From Cordylochernes scorpioides (lineage: Eukaryota; Arthropoda; Arachnida; Pseudoscorpiones; Chernetidae): 64,000 nt of DNA. Position 1 is the first letter of the stretch, and every line of letters starts with the position of its first letter. This document shows positions 20,265 through 32,030 of this stretch, piece by piece. Made by a program: the position numbers and the translations under genes. The DNA lies in contig CP092877.1 of NCBI GenBank assembly GCA_030710605.1, positions 42,082,406-42,146,405 of the forward strand, written 5' to 3'. The notes beneath the pieces are model-generated. The model had not been told where the DNA came from. It saw only the letters and a list, made by a program, of their open reading frames with translations, and did no database searches.

Positions 20265-20967
20265 CTAGCAGATGTACCCGGCTTCGCCCGGGTTTTACCC
20301 TAGTGAAAGTTTACCTAACGAACATTAGTTAAAACAATTTTAGAAAACATCCAATCCCTACTGAATCTATACTTGGCAAGATAACTTTATGTTTGACGAA
20401 TGGCCCGGGCAACGCCCGGGTTTTACCCGAGTGCGTATATATTTTAAAAACGTTTTAATTCAAATACTATTCGTTACAATTATAAATTGGCGCCATGGAT
20501 GTCACTCTTGTGAAACGTCCCGTTCCAAACTGTGTGTTTTTAAAATGTTTCAATTAAAATACTATTCGTTACAATTATAAATTTGAACGATAGGCTCATT
20601 ATTTCTTTATACAGTTATTATACCGTTATATTATATATATTATATTATATATATATTACACGTTATTTGTTTTCTTGGCCGACTGTTTTACATATGGTGT
20701 TATCTTAAAATTGCTTGTTTTGAATATTTTTTAGATTGAGATTATTAGCTAGTATGTAAAAAAATTAACTCTGTTGATTTTTTTTTTGTATTTAATCGAT
20801 AACAGCGAAGTTACGCATGTTAATGTTAGGGGAAAATATTTTGATGTTAAGCAAAACCTGCTCCATCTCGTTTTACATAAATGTTGAAAATTTGGTCGAA
20901 ATTGATGCATTGTAACGAAAGTTTTTAGTGAACAACACTTATGAAATTTGCATTTTATTAATATAGA
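20265..20967 (-). mobile_element. Composite Helitron inserted in gypsy-3 5' LTR
   Basis: Plus-strand boundaries are CTAG at 20265 and GA at 20967, between host A20264 and T20968; the uninterrupted LTR at 15772-15945 shows the empty site. Near the 3' end it has the family-1 hairpin (CCGGCTTCGCCCGG), and at 20389-20545 a second terminus-like block of family 2 (GGCCCGGGCAACGCCCGGG). The 5' end reads TCTATATTAATAAAATGCAA, the same as the unit at 63852. So it is a chimera of three Helitron types. Confidence 0.9.
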
Positions 20968-21063
20968 TTTTTACATCAACACGTTGTTTACATTATACAT
21001 CGTATATTATTGTTTTTGATGATGATCTATTCTATATTTTAAAACACAGAATACTACAAATAT

Positions 21064-22269
21064 GTGTGTAGTTGTTTATTTAACGTTGATTACTGTATTA
21101 GGAAAATATATAAATAAATAAGTTATCAAAATGTAATTATGGCATATTTTAGTGTTTTAAAAACAAAGCTTTATATGATAAACTAATATAAATTAAATTA
21201 TACATTTTATATAGTGTTTTTTTTTTAATATCAAAATTATCATATTAATATGCATGACGTTATGTTTTGGATTAATGTTTTAAATAAATATTTTTACTAT
21301 ATCGATAATAACTGAAGTTTTAAAGTATTAAATTGTGTGTGTTATTTAATCTTAATTTTAAAAATGACCCGGCTTCGCTCGAGAATTCCCTCGAATGCAA
21401 TTTCCTTCATACTGAAATTACATCGTTCAAAGAATAGCAATTCAGAAGTAACACATAAACCACAGGCAAAAAGTGTGTGTAATGGCAAAATTGCATTATA
21501 TTAGTGTTTAGGTATTTGATTCAATTATTTTTTGCAATCCATTTAGTTGTTTCAAAATCATTATAGTTTAAATAGATGCCAGCTTTTTCACCCAACCCCC
21601 AAGGTACTCGTCCCAGCGCATTAACCCTTTAAATTGCCTGAGTTGAGTGAGTGACTGTGATGCCCATATTCTCAGTAAGAATAATAAAAAAATAGATTTA
21701 TGAAAACATTATTCCAAATATTGGCATGTAAATATTTTTCTGAAAAAATAAAAGAGCACTCGGAAATTAGGCAAACATATGTGTTTGCTAATGACTGCGA
21801 CTGCATTTTAAGCGATTTTTTTAAAGAGATAAAAAAAAAACAAAGGCCAGAACAAAAATTAATAAAAAATACGAAAACCATTATTTACATACAGTAACGC
21901 TTATTTTGTAAAGTTTTTTAAAAAATGCATTCTGTGCACTTACCGTAACTTAGTAATTTAAATTTCTCTCTCAATACTCAATACTTTTGTAAAAAAAGTA
22001 ACACTCGTATAAAAAGATATTTAAAAAAAAAGTACGCAAGCTACTTGGAAAAAAAGAACACTCATTGGTCGCTTAATTGGCCTGGTGTTGTTACTTCGCC
22101 TCATATTTACTCCGCGTAAAAAAAATTCTTCAAATGAAAAAATAAATAGCCTAAAATACTAATCAAAATGTAGCGTAAAATATTCCTCAGGTTTATAAAA
22201 AGCAACATGAAAAATTTGGTACCGATTGGTACAGTATTTTTTGACTTTACCGCGAAACAGACATTGACT
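21064..22269. other. AT-rich intergenic stretch with a Helitron-end remnant
   Basis: Nothing codes. At 21367-21420 the sequence GACCCGGCTTCGCTCGAGAA resembles an eroded Helitron 3' hairpin. The rest is A/T-rich sequence without a recognisable feature. Confidence 0.4.
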
Positions 22270-22878
22270 TTTATATATATAAAGAAGAAAGATATAAATG
22301 ATTGTGTGTCTGTACTCGATAGATTCAAAAACTATACATCCAATCGCCGTGAATATTAGGAAAATTATTAGGTATATCCCTGGGAAGGTGTTTGATAAAT
22401 ATTTTTAAAAATCAGAGTAGGGGTTCTAGCACTACTAAGATAAAGTTCACCATCACAAGAATCAAATATCATTCATTTTATGATGATAATTACAAAATTA
22501 TTGTTCAATTGAAATTCGTTTGCAATATTGAAATAATAAAACATGTTTATTCTACCTTAAAATATGTATATCTTTGTTTTTACATATTTTATCTTCAAAT
22601 GACATATATGTAGAGATAATATTATTGTTAATTTTCAATTTGATTTTTTGTATACATTTTATCATTAATAAATATATTTGAGGTATCAAAACTGCCTTTT
22701 TGTTCAAACACAGCAACATGTGAACGGGTATAGCTAGGTTGAGCAGAGTATCAAACAAAGTTATCTTGACAAGTATATATTCAGTAGGGATTGAATTTTG
22801 CTATAATCATTTAAACAAATGTTCATTAGGCAAACTTTTATTTGGGTAAAAACCGGCGAAGCCGGGTACATTCGCTAG
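22270..22878 (+). mobile_element. Non-autonomous Helitron (family 1, diverged)
   Basis: Ends with hairpin ACCGGCGAAGCCGGGT, TACATTCG and CTAG at 22875-22878. The 5' part has CTGTACTCGATAGATTCAAA and the CCAATCGCCGTGAA block. The exact 5' TC is uncertain (TATATATATAAAGAAG region). The middle differs from other copies. Confidence 0.75.
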
Positions 22879-22886
22879 TATATATA

Positions 22887-23225
22887 CGAGGGGTATCCCA
22901 TAAGTTCGTGGCCCGACCATGAGAACGAAATATTAGAAACTAATAAATTTACCATATATACCTTAAGTTTCTACAATTAACCGTTTTTTTTTTTAAATAT
23001 CACTTTCTGGCATTATTTTTAGGTCAGATGAAGAGGTCTTTGATGCTGTAACTTCATTTTTTGAGTCACTTGACACATCGTTTTTTTGGAGGGTATTAAA
23101 GCATTTGAACATCGCTGGAAAAAGTGTATAGACCTTAAAGGGGATCATGTTGAAAAATAAATCAAAATCATTTTATTAGTCATTTTCTTTATATGTCGGG
23201 GCACCGACTTATGGGACACCCCTCG
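22887..23225 (+). mobile_element. Internally deleted mariner transposon
   Basis: Terminal inverted repeats CGAGGGGTATCCCATAAGT and ACTTATGGGACACCCCTCG are flanked by TA on both sides (22885-22886, 23226-23227). 339 bp against about 1.3 kb for a full mariner. Only the very end of the transposase remains. Confidence 0.92.
23029..23160 (+). pseudogene. Mariner transposase C-terminus
   Basis: EEVFDAVTSFFES is followed, one frame over, by RWKKCIDLKGDHVEK and a stop at 23158-23160. The WxKCIxLxGDYVEK ending is typical of mariner transposases. The catalytic region is deleted. Confidence 0.85.
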
Positions 23226-23463
23226 TATATAATAATATAACTAAAGCTTTTCCAGGGCTAAGTTTCTTGTGCACATTGTATTAAATGAAATTTGTTTTCG
23301 TCATCCAAAATATATTTATAGTTTTACAGTGTGGATATTGTGGCGAAGAAATATATCTTATTATTTAATTTAATTATTCAATGAAAATATTTGACACAAA
23401 TCATTACTATCTACTATCATTACTAATCAACCAACCAAGTACGAGCTCTCTCTCTCTGTGACC

Positions 23464-24230
23464 AGGATGACGGAGAATATCTGTCATCGCTGATCCGAAA
23501 AATTGGACGCGAGGAGATATAGCAAGCATTGAACTCTCCTCAAGAGGAGCCTAAAATCGCTGTCATTGAGGATTTAGTGAGGGAGGAGATTGTAAAGAGC
23601 TCGGTACTTATATTAAAACCTACAAAAGGTCCCCCTCAAGCATCCAGGCCGGTATCAAATCTTAGATTCGAGGCTCAACCTAGAACTCCCCATCCTAAAA
23701 CTTAGTATCAGAAACAAGGAAGAAGACGCGACACCAATGAATGGCGGACAACTGAGGGAAAGCCAATCTGTTTCTATTGCGGATGCCCAGGTCACTTCGT
23801 CCGCTATTGCCGCGACAAGAAGAGAGAAAATGAGGAAAGGAGAAATTAATATTTCCAAAGTAAGCACGACGCAAAGGTATTCTACAACTCTCGAGCCTAA
23901 TCTCAGGAACCCAACGATGAATCATCGATAAGAAATTTCACTCACTACCGAAGCCCTACCCATATCCCGGTCGAAACAGACAACATTTCTCACCTGCTAG
24001 AAGATCTAGCTGGACGCCCCGCCACGAAAAACTAGATGATAGACCATATTAGAGGTGAGGCCGCAAATTTAGAAAATCCTTTCTTGCCGACCACTGTATA
24101 AATAAGAAAAAACTACATTGACGTAAATATAGACCTGCCAAGCCCTCAGGAAGAAGATATCTCAACAGAAATAAGACATCCACCGCAGTCATCTGAAAAT
24201 ATCCCTGGCCCTATTACTAGTTCTTGAGAC
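23464..24230 (+). pseudogene. gag: Gag remnant with CCHC zinc knuckle
   Basis: Around 23750-23815 the plus strand encodes EGKPICFYCGCPGHFVRYC, a perfect CX2CX4HX4C knuckle in the style of arthropod gypsy gag proteins. Stops and frameshifts surround it. Downstream a protease-like INIDLPSPQE stretch may be present, but I would not insist on it. Confidence 0.7.
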
Positions 24231-24300
24231 TGATAACGTAAGTCTTCTTCTGAACATCGGGTCGGTGCTCTTTATAGGAGGAGGCTATATGGCGAAGAAA

Positions 24301-25009
24301 TCTATATATATATATATATATAATTGAATATCTGTCTGTACTCTATAGATTCAAAAACCATACATCCAATCGCCGTGAAATTTTGGGGTATTATTAGGTA
24401 TATCCCCGGGAAGATTTTTGAAAAATAATTTCTTGAATATCTTGAATATCCTTAGAGTTATTTGCAGATTTGTAGATTTAACTCGAAAGCAGCGCCCCCA
24501 TTGCAACGATGATAACAAGTTTTTTATCTATAAGTTTTATTATCACTAAGTTTATTATCTAAAATATTATTTATCAAAAGTAAGATTTTCTACCTATTAA
24601 TTGCGCACAGGTCAAAGTTAGTTTTATCATTTATCTACAACATATATATTGGGAGAATAGATAAATTGATGATTTTGTAATGTAGAAAATTAGGAAAGAC
24701 AAAATTCAGGATGACACGACAATTTATTTGAGACAAGAATAATGATACAATACGAAGGCAAGATACTATTCCTTTAACTTCCAATTACCGAGGGAACCAA
24801 TTAATATTGATTTTATTCAACTTATCTAGTATTTTCAAGGGACCGGGAAAAAATGTTCACTTTATCGAGAGATTCAAATTTACGAGTTTCAAATTATCAA
24901 AATATATATATAATTTTTTTACAAGTTTATAGAGAATTGTTTTAGCAAATGTTCGTTAGACAAACCTTTACTCGGGTAAAACCCGGGCGAAGCCGGGTAC
25001 ATCCGCTAG
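24301..25009 (+). mobile_element. Non-autonomous Helitron (family 1) inside an LTR
   Basis: TC start at 24301 and CTAG end at 25006-25009, with A24300 and T25010 as the target. 709 bp. The LTR sequence resumes on both sides. It is very close to the 62450 and 63214 copies and so is recent. Confidence 0.9.
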
Positions 25010-25249
25010 TAATTTATATTTTATTATTTAATTTAATTATTCAATGAAAACATTTAACACAGATCATTACTATGAATTTGTGAAAGCATCATACATGACC
25101 TTAGCTTGCTTGTTTAATATTATCTAGCTGTATATAGTTGTTCTGGGGCTTCGTTGATAATTGTCGACTAGTCGTACTGACGTCATCAATAAATACCTTG
25201 ATATCTTATGATATTCCAAGACTGATTTCTACGCTACAATATATTTAAA

Positions 25250-26628
25250 ATAATTGAGTTATTTCATAATTTTAAGTCAAATGTTCCATATAACTAAAAA
25301 AGATAAGTGTTCAAGAGACAGACTCAGAATTTAGTGAGAAGGGTAAAATTTAAATTGCGAAAAACTTTGAAAAAATGTGAGATAAGAAATAAACCAAATT
25401 TTTAACAATAAAATGGATAATTCATTTTGAATTTCAGGACTAAAACTGAGATTAAATAATTGTGATAAAAATATAATTGAAATTCAATTGTTAATTTAGG
25501 TTGAAAATGAGTTGTAATAACAATACAAAAGTGTTCATTGTAGTTTAGTCGGAAGTTGGAGTTCAGTAACATTGGGTCAAGTTAGAGTGAAAAAAAATCC
25601 TGGAAAACTGGAGGAAAGGAACAAGTCAAGTGGTAGTAACTGCTGAGCAAGAGCTGAAAACACATGCCGCTGGCTTGGCTGCGGGTTTGGCCGCCCTTTT
25701 CCAATCCTGGAATTTGGTTGCTGTAGATTAACAAATAAGTGGGCTAGATGGGTGATTCTATGACTGAATAGGCCTCTTTACCTATTTTTGTTTATATTTT
25801 AAAATAGATGATATGGCAAATATTTCAAAGTAAAGTTAGGGAAAGATCAGTGGCAGATGTTTATATTGCACTGGCTGATGTAGCCATGGTCACATACTTG
25901 GTGATGGTTGAAAAAGGCATAGTCGTTCAGAGGGCAAAGGTTTTTGTCGTCAGGTAGATATTTGCAGTGTGTAAGTTGCACTTGTAGTGGCGAATGGAAT
26001 CCAAAGTTTGTGGCAATTGAAGAACGACAATCTACCTAAAGGTGGAAGCTGTGAGGTCTTGGATGTGTTTCACTAGTCGTTACACAAAGGTCCGTGGCTG
26101 TGGGTGGCATGATGGTGATCTCCGGCGTCGTTCTGCTCTCCTGGTTCCATCCTCTGCGTTGTCCTCCGTATAATCATGGCGGCTGATTGTCATGGTAAGC
26201 ATACCCTGTCTTCTGATTGTTTTGATTGGCGGGTTATGCAGTCATGAGGCCTTAGTGGTTACAGATGTCAATGTTGTTGTCGTGCCCAACGAAGTGCCTC
26301 AGAGCTCTCAATGAATCTCTATCACATCAGTTACAATGCCCTCTATTTCATTCGTGTTTTCGGTTATATCATTGGAATTTCTTAAATAACGTATATATAC
26401 TCATTAATTAATTTTAAAACAATAAAGGAAAGTTGATAATTTAAGAAAAAAAAAACACCATCCATAATAAGATCTACAACAAATCTTGGGGGGTCGAAAT
26501 TATGTTGAAAACCTAAAAGTTAATAAATTTGTATTTTAATGTGCAAATAGAGCAAAATAATAGTAACTACACGAGTAATGAATAATATAATACATTTATT
26601 CACCTCAAAAGTATCGTTTCAAGTGAAT
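25250..26628. other. Unassigned stretch, no gene seen
   Basis: About 1.4 kb. The first 200 bases follow the LTR end. The part 25650-26340 is GC-richer than its surroundings, but no frame has recognisable domains. If the pogo transposon once had a left inverted repeat here, I cannot find it. Confidence 0.4.
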
Positions 26629-27048
26629 TTATTTGAAAAAACTTCTAATATCAGCTTGTCTTGCATCTTTCAAGGTTATTTTTCTAAATTCTTCTTCAAG
26701 GTTCATGATGAAATTTGAAATTTCAGCAGAATCCTTTTGGGCTGAAAATATCTTTAGTCCATCAATATATTCTCTAGGTTCTGAAAATAACACTATTTTT
26801 ACAGATTGACATTCCTCCTTTTCTTCATCTTTACTTTCGTTCTTATCCAAAGCCATAATCAATTCCAATAGATCCATTTCTCAATCTATTTGGTTGTCAC
26901 TTTCAAAAATACCTTTTTCATCAAATTCCATTAACTGTTTTAAAGTGCACCCAAAAATCTCTTGGGCCATAGTTTCTAGAAGGTCTCTTTCTTCATTATC
27001 TCTTTCAAATTCATCAGGTCCATCTAAAAGAAAATTAAAGCCTGTTCT
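26629..27048 (-). pseudogene. Pogo/Tigger transposase C-terminus
   Basis: Acidic frame fragments (DEFERDNEERDLLETMAQEIFG, then MDLLELIMALDK) end ARQADIRSFFK, the style of C-terminus seen in Tigger/jerky-like transposases. A TGA at about 26881 separates the two parts in the same frame. It lies 3' of the DDE region at 27049. Confidence 0.75.
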
Positions 27049-27344
27049 TTAAAAGCATTTTTGAATAGTTTCAGGTGAAACTTCATCCCAAGAGCTTTTT
27101 ATCCAACAGGTTGTGTCCAAAAAATTAAATAATTTGTAAATCTCAGGGCCAGTCATGTCAGGACGGTTCGTGGCTGTTTCAACAACGAAATGCCTCTGTC
27201 TAGTCCTAAATTTCAACTTGAATGACTGAATGATTCCTTGCTCTAGAGGTTGGACAATTCCAGTAAAATTGGCAGGAAGAAAAAACAATTTGACATTATC
27301 AAGTTTCATTTTGACATGGGTGCGTGCATTGTCCAATATCCTTT
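27049..27344 (-). pseudogene. Pogo/Tigger transposase, second DDE block
   Basis: DNARTHVKM carries the second catalytic aspartate, and FLPANFTGIVQPLEQGIIQSFK is the conserved Tigger stretch (LPPNxTxxxQPLDQGVI). The copia element at 27350 separates it from the first DDE block at 31261. Joining across the insertion does not restore the frame, so a small deletion came first. Confidence 0.88.
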
Positions 27345-27349
27345 ACTAT

Positions 27350-27594
27350 TGATGAGAGAAGCGTGGACACAGGCGTAGACACGGGCACCGCTTGGCGGCG
27401 CTGCATGGAAATGACCAACCAATGGGAACGCCCCCCCTTCTGCCGTGCGTCATCTTGTATATAGTCTTAAGCCTGCCTTTGTTTTTACTGCTGTGTCATC
27501 ATATATATCCTCATATATCCTTATATTAAATAATAATCCTATATTCATAAATCATTTCTTTTGGCTGTTCTTTTTGCATCACCGACCCACAACA
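27350..27594 (+). repeat. Copia 5' LTR
   Basis: 245 bp, TGATGAGAGAAG...CCCACAACA. A run of seven C near 27429 becomes fourteen or so in the 3' LTR. Confidence 0.96.
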
Positions 27595-27650
27595 TGGTAG
27601 CAGAGCGTGGTTAGCTGCATTAAAAAGAACGAAAAGTAAGTGAAACCAAG

Positions 27651-28625
27651 ATGGCGTCGTCTTCCCAAGCGCTTGCCCTGAACGTCGAGAAGCTCACCGG
27701 CAGCAATTATCGATCATGGAAATTTAACATGAAGATGCTCCTGATCGAAAGAGGATTATGGGAATGTGTAATTAACGAAGAAGCGATCGACGCTGATGAG
27801 GATCAAAGAAAATATGAAAAGACAAAAATTAAACAAGAAAAGGCACTGGCAACGATTGCTCTATCAATTTCTACAGAGCAACAAATACACGTTATCGACT
27901 ATAAGACTGCAAGTGAAGCCTGGACGACCCTGGAACAAATATTTGAACCGAAATCAAGGGCGCGAATTCTTCAACTCAAGAAACAATTAGTGAACATCAA
28001 GTTCATCGAAGAAGAAAATATGATAAATTACCTATCAAGATTCAAGACCTGCAGTGATCATCTCAGAGAAGCGGGATATGAAGTAAAAGATGAAGATCTG
28101 GCATACTCTATGCTAGCTGGACTACCAGACTCCTATGATGGGATTATAATGAACTTTAGCAACATGACGGATGATGAGTTCACGTCATCCAAGGTGAGGC
28201 AGGTCCTGCTAACGGAACACGAGAGGAGAACAACCAGAAAGGAGGATTCATCCAAGGAGGTGCTACAGGTGAACAAGCTTCAAAATAACAACAGTACCGA
28301 CAGTCGAAGAAAATGCTACCGATGCGGGAAGATCGGCCACATCGCCACCAACTGCCGAGGAATGAAGCAAACAACTAGAAACCGCGATAATCAGCATTAT
28401 CAGAGGAAGGTAAACAAATCAGATAACTTCCTGGCTGCACTCAACCTAACGAGCGACGAGGATTCGTGGCTGCTGGATAGCGGAGCAACCAACCATGCAT
28501 GCAGAAACAAGGACTGGTTCGTTGACCTTCGGGAGGTGTCTTCTGATCCTATTATGACTGCGAGTGGGACAACTGAGGCCAAAGGATATGGACACATATT
28601 TATCCAGACGTCTATCCATAAATGA
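27651..28625 (+). CDS. gag-pro: Copia gag and protease start
   Basis: 324 residues. It opens with the copia gag core (LTGSNYRSWKFNMKMLL), then the CCHC knuckle CYRCGKIGHIATNC, then the protease active site in WLLDSGATNHA. The frame ends near 28620, where a small insertion shifts it into the 28564 frame that carries the rest. Start: first ATG after the leader, in the context AAGATGG. Confidence 0.93.
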   Translation: MASSSQALALNVEKLTGSNYRSWKFNMKMLLIERGLWECVINEEAIDADEDQRKYEKTKIKQEKALATIALSISTEQQIHVIDYKTASEAWTTLEQIFEPKSRARILQLKKQLVNIKFIEEENMINYLSRFKTCSDHLREAGYEVKDEDLAYSMLAGLPDSYDGIIMNFSNMTDDEFTSSKVRQVLLTEHERRTTRKEDSSKEVLQVNKLQNNNSTDSRRKCYRCGKIGHIATNCRGMKQTTRNRDNQHYQRKVNKSDNFLAALNLTSDEDSWLLDSGATNHACRNKDWFVDLREVSSDPIMTASGTTEAKGYGHIFIQTSIHK

Positions 28626-31089
28626 AAGCATCGAAATCAAGCTAAACAATGTGTTATACGTCCCAAATGTGCGAAGGAATCTGCTGTCAGTCTCCAAGAT
28701 AGAAGAAAACGGCAACCGTGTGACCTTCCGTAATATGGTAGCTCGCGTTTTCAACCCAGAAAACAGGATTATAGTGGAAGCGACAAATGTAAATGGCCTC
28801 TACATTGTGAAAGGTAAGACCTTAAATTCCAGTAAAACAGCATTTAATAGTGAAAGGGACCATTTTCAGAACAATTCCTTAAGAACGTGGCATCAAAGGT
28901 TATGCCATATTGACAGTAACGCCATTGAAAAGATGGCGCGGGAGGAGCTCGTAATAGGCTTAGAAATTTCCTCTAGAGACAAAGGCCTATGCGACGATTG
29001 TTGTATCGCTAAATCCACTAAAGCGTCACATAAAAACCTAGGCAATATTAGACCTAAACAGACCTTGGAGCTTATCCACACAGATATTTGCGGTCCAATG
29101 CCGGTAAAATCAACCGGAGGCAATAGATACTTTCTATCTTTTGTTGATGATTTCTCAAGAAGGATCACTGTGTATCTTCTGAAAAACAAAGATGAGGTAT
29201 TAAAACATTTCGATATCTATAGAGCCACTGTAGAGAGACAAACTGGTAATAAAATTAAAGTGTTACGATCGGATAATGGACTTGAGTTTTGCAATAGAGA
29301 ATTCCAAGACAAATTACGAAAACTAGGGATAAAGCATGAACGCACAAACGTGTATTCTCCGCAAATGAACGGTGTGGCAGAACGTGTAAATCGAACACTT
29401 TTAGATATGGCCCGCGCTTGTTTACATAGCGCTAATCTCCCCCAAAGATTTTGGGCAGAGGCGGTAAATACAGCTGCTTACATTAAAAACAAATGTTATA
29501 ATAGTGCTCTAAAAGACAAAGTACCTGATGGACTTTGGTTAGAAAGAAATCCTAGTGTAAGACACCTAAAAGCATTTGGATGTTTGGCATATAGCCATAT
29601 ACCAAGAGAAAGAAGGCGAAAATTAGACCATCGGGCATGTAGATGTATTCTGGTAGGATACTCAACTCAAACACGTGGATATCGTCTCTGGTGCCCAGAA
29701 TTACAAAAGGTGATTGAAACAAAACATGTTAGATTCGATGAGTCTAAAATTGGACTTGAGTGGACCAAAATAGTCGAAGAGACAGAAACGGAAAGGTACA
29801 ACCACGTTTGGCTAGAACCTGAGACTAATCATGATAACGACCTAGAGAATGAATTACCGAGTAATTTGGATTCAGTGGGGGTAGAGGACGCTTTACCACA
29901 ACCCTCCACCTCCAAAAACATTGTTCGAAATCCATATGGGAGAAAAGGTAAACCAAGAGTAGAGTTAAATTTTTTAGATGTTACCGAGCCGCAAAGTTTT
30001 GAAGAGGCAGTCCAATCTCCCGAAGCCATGTATTGGAGAAAAGCAATGGAAGATGAGCTTAGAGTGCTTCAGGAACGAGGCACTTGGGAGTTATCAACAT
30101 TACCGCTGGGAAAGAAACCGATTAGCAGCAGATGGGTGTATAAAGTGAAGACAAATGAGAGCGGAAATGTAGAGCGTTTCAAAGCACGTTTAGTAGCTAG
30201 AGGTTTCTCACAGAAACAAGGAATCGATTTTCAGGAAACGTATACACCTGTTATTAACTTAGCTGTAATCAGAGTTTTGATAACGTTAAGTTTGAACATG
30301 AAATGGTACAATAGACATCTCGACGTAGATAACGCTTATCTATATGGCGACTTAGAATGGCGACTTTATCTTGCGAATTGTACTAGGCCAGACTTAATGT
30401 TTCCCGTTACGAGATTAGCTCAATTCTCTAGCAACCCTGGACGTCGACATTGGCAAACTGCCAAACACGTCTTAAGATATTTACACGGGAGCATAAATCT
30501 ATCTCTCGTTTATCGCCGGACTGATTCCAATGACGTTTGTGCATACAGTGATGCAGATTGGGCTAGCGACATCGATGACAGACGGTCCAATAGTGGGACC
30601 GCTATCACTATAGGACATTCCTTAGTCATAGGGAAGACTTGCAAACAGAAGTGTGTCTCACTTTCCACAATGGAGGCAGAATATTTAGCGCTATCCCAGA
30701 ACACTAAGGAAGCAGTTTGGATCGCTACCATCTTGAAAGAATTAAAGTTCTTATCGAATTTTGCTTTTCCCTTGATAATTCATTGCGATAATAGATCCGC
30801 TATAGACTTTTCAAAAAATAATGTGGAGAACAACAGATCCAAACACATTGACATAAGATACCATCACGTCAGAGAAAGAATAATTAGCGGAGAGATCAAG
30901 ATTGTCTACATCCCTACAAAGGAGAACCTGGCCGACGTCTTCACCAAGACCCTGAGCAAAGTGGCTCACAAGAACGCCTGTGACTTCATGAACTGTTCTC
31001 CTGTCCAGCGCTTCAGTGGGGGAATGATGAGAGAAGTGTGGACACAGGCGTGGACACGGGCACCGCTTGGCGGCGCTGCATGGAAATGA
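28564..31089 (+). pseudogene. pol: Copia integrase, deleted RT and RNase H
   Basis: Integrase: HQRLCHIDSNAIEKM with CDDCCIAK zinc module, catalytic residues in HTDICGPMP, RSDNGLEFCN and NGVAERVNRT. RT begins normally (WVYKVKTNESG, RLVARGFSQKQGIDFQETY, LDVDNAYLYGDLE) but at about 30354-30372 jumps in frame to YLANCTRPDL, the sequence that normally follows the YVDD palm. About 200 residues including YVDD are missing. RNase H is intact (YSDADWASD, STMEAEYLALS, HCDNRSAI). The element cannot copy itself. Confidence 0.95.
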
Positions 31090-31276
31090 CTAACCAATGG
31101 AACGCCCCCCCCCCCCCCCTTCTGCCGTGCGTCATCTTGTATATAGTCTTAAGCCTGCCTTTGTTTTTACTGCTGTGTCATCATATATATCCTCATATAT
31201 CCTTATATTAAATAATAATCCTATATTCATAAATCATTTCTTTTGGCTGTTCTTTTTGCATCACCGACCCACAACA
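31025..31276 (+). repeat. Copia 3' LTR
   Basis: 252 bp, differing from the 5' LTR by a few substitutions and the poly-C expansion around 31107-31120. The pol frame runs into it (stop at 31087-31089). Confidence 0.96.
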
Positions 31277-31281
31277 ACTAT

Positions 31282-32030
31282 TTTTGTAAAAATATCACTT
31301 GGAATCCAAGCACTATTGTTACTATCATAGGTGACTGGAAGATTGTGGGACTTTAGGTTTTTGAAGCACCTGGGATTTTTATCTTTTCCAATCACAATTG
31401 GTTCTTCTTTCTTTCCAAGCACATTGGTCAAAAGGACTATACTCACTCTCTCTTTACTATTTTTCACCCCTTTAGTCGTTTCACATTTCATTTTCAAAGA
31501 CTCTTTTGATACTGTCTTGTAGAAAAGTCCAGTTTCATCAACGTTAAAAAAACCTTTAGGGGAATACCCATTACATATTTTTATCAAACTTGCCTTCCAA
31601 TTTTCAATGGTGGCCTATTTCATATCCCCAGTTTCTCCACTATGGGAACCAAAAATTATTCCATACCTACTTCTATATATAAAGCTTTCCAGCCAACCAT
31701 TTGATGCATTAAACTTTGAAAGCTTCAAACCAGTGGCAAATTTGAGTGGTTGGTCTTGTAACATTGGACCAGAAACATAAATGTTGCGGGCCTTCATATC
31801 TGAGAAAAACTTCCAAACAAGATCATTTAACTCATCAAATTTTGTTGACTTCTTCATTCTTTTTCTTTTCAGAAGAAGATTTTGATTAAATTCTTCTTTA
31901 ATTTATTCTTAATCAACGTTTTAACTTGTGTTTGGCTAATTTCATATTTATTAGCAACGGTTAGCACGCCTTTTCCTGATTCACGTTCCTTTGTCACTTC
32001 TTGAGGTAAAGTTAGGTGCTTTCGGAACAT
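31282..32030 (-). pseudogene. Pogo/Tigger transposase, N-terminal half
   Basis: Starts MFRKHLTLPQEVTKE at 32030 with a psq-type helix-turn-helix (VLTVANKYEISQTQVKTLI), loses frame near 31870, and resumes with KFDELNDLVWKFF (CENP-B-like DNA-binding region) at 31615-31857. At 31282-31587 GFFNVDETGLFYK holds the first catalytic aspartate. This is a classic pogo/Tigger layout. The part past residue 100 continues across the copia insertion at 27344. Confidence 0.88.

Larger units (their letters stand above)
15772..21058 (-). mobile_element. Gypsy-3 LTR retrotransposon, with Helitron in its 5' LTR
   Basis: The 3' LTR is 15772-15945 and the 5' LTR is 20182-20264 plus 20968-21058, interrupted by a Helitron. 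The 5-bp target duplication AATAT is at 15767-15771 and 21059-21063. The polypurine tract AAAGGAAGGAGGGAA (minus strand, 15946-15960) touches the 3' LTR. A possible primer site TGGCAAAGAGAATTTG lies just inside the 5' LTR. Gag, protease, RT, RNase H and integrase follow in order. The reading frame is broken a few times, mostly at homopolymers. Confidence 0.95.
23338..25249 (+). mobile_element. Gypsy-like LTR element fragment
   Basis: Two partial LTRs share GGCGAAGAAAT and the block TTATTTAATTTAATTATTCA plus CATTACTAT (23345-23407 and 25012-25073). The right LTR appears complete from GGCGAAGAAA near 24290 to TACGCTACA at 25249, once the Helitron inside it is ignored. Between them is only a gag-protease remnant, so most of the element is deleted. 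Confidence 0.6.
27350..31276 (+). mobile_element. Copia LTR retrotransposon, young, inserted in pogo transposase
   Basis: LTRs of 245 and 252 bp are nearly identical; the main difference is the length of a poly-C run. The target duplication ACTAT is at 27345-27349 and 31277-31281. The primer site TGGTAGCAGAGCGTGG at 27595 directly follows the 5' LTR and resembles the initiator-methionine tRNA type usual for copia. The purine run GTGGGGGAA precedes the 3' LTR. Total 3.9 kb, short for copia because RT is deleted. Confidence 0.97.

Noticed and set aside
25650-26340. Possible host exon in the GC-richer patch
   Set aside because: No frame longer than background, no domain, no matching splice signals that I could support.
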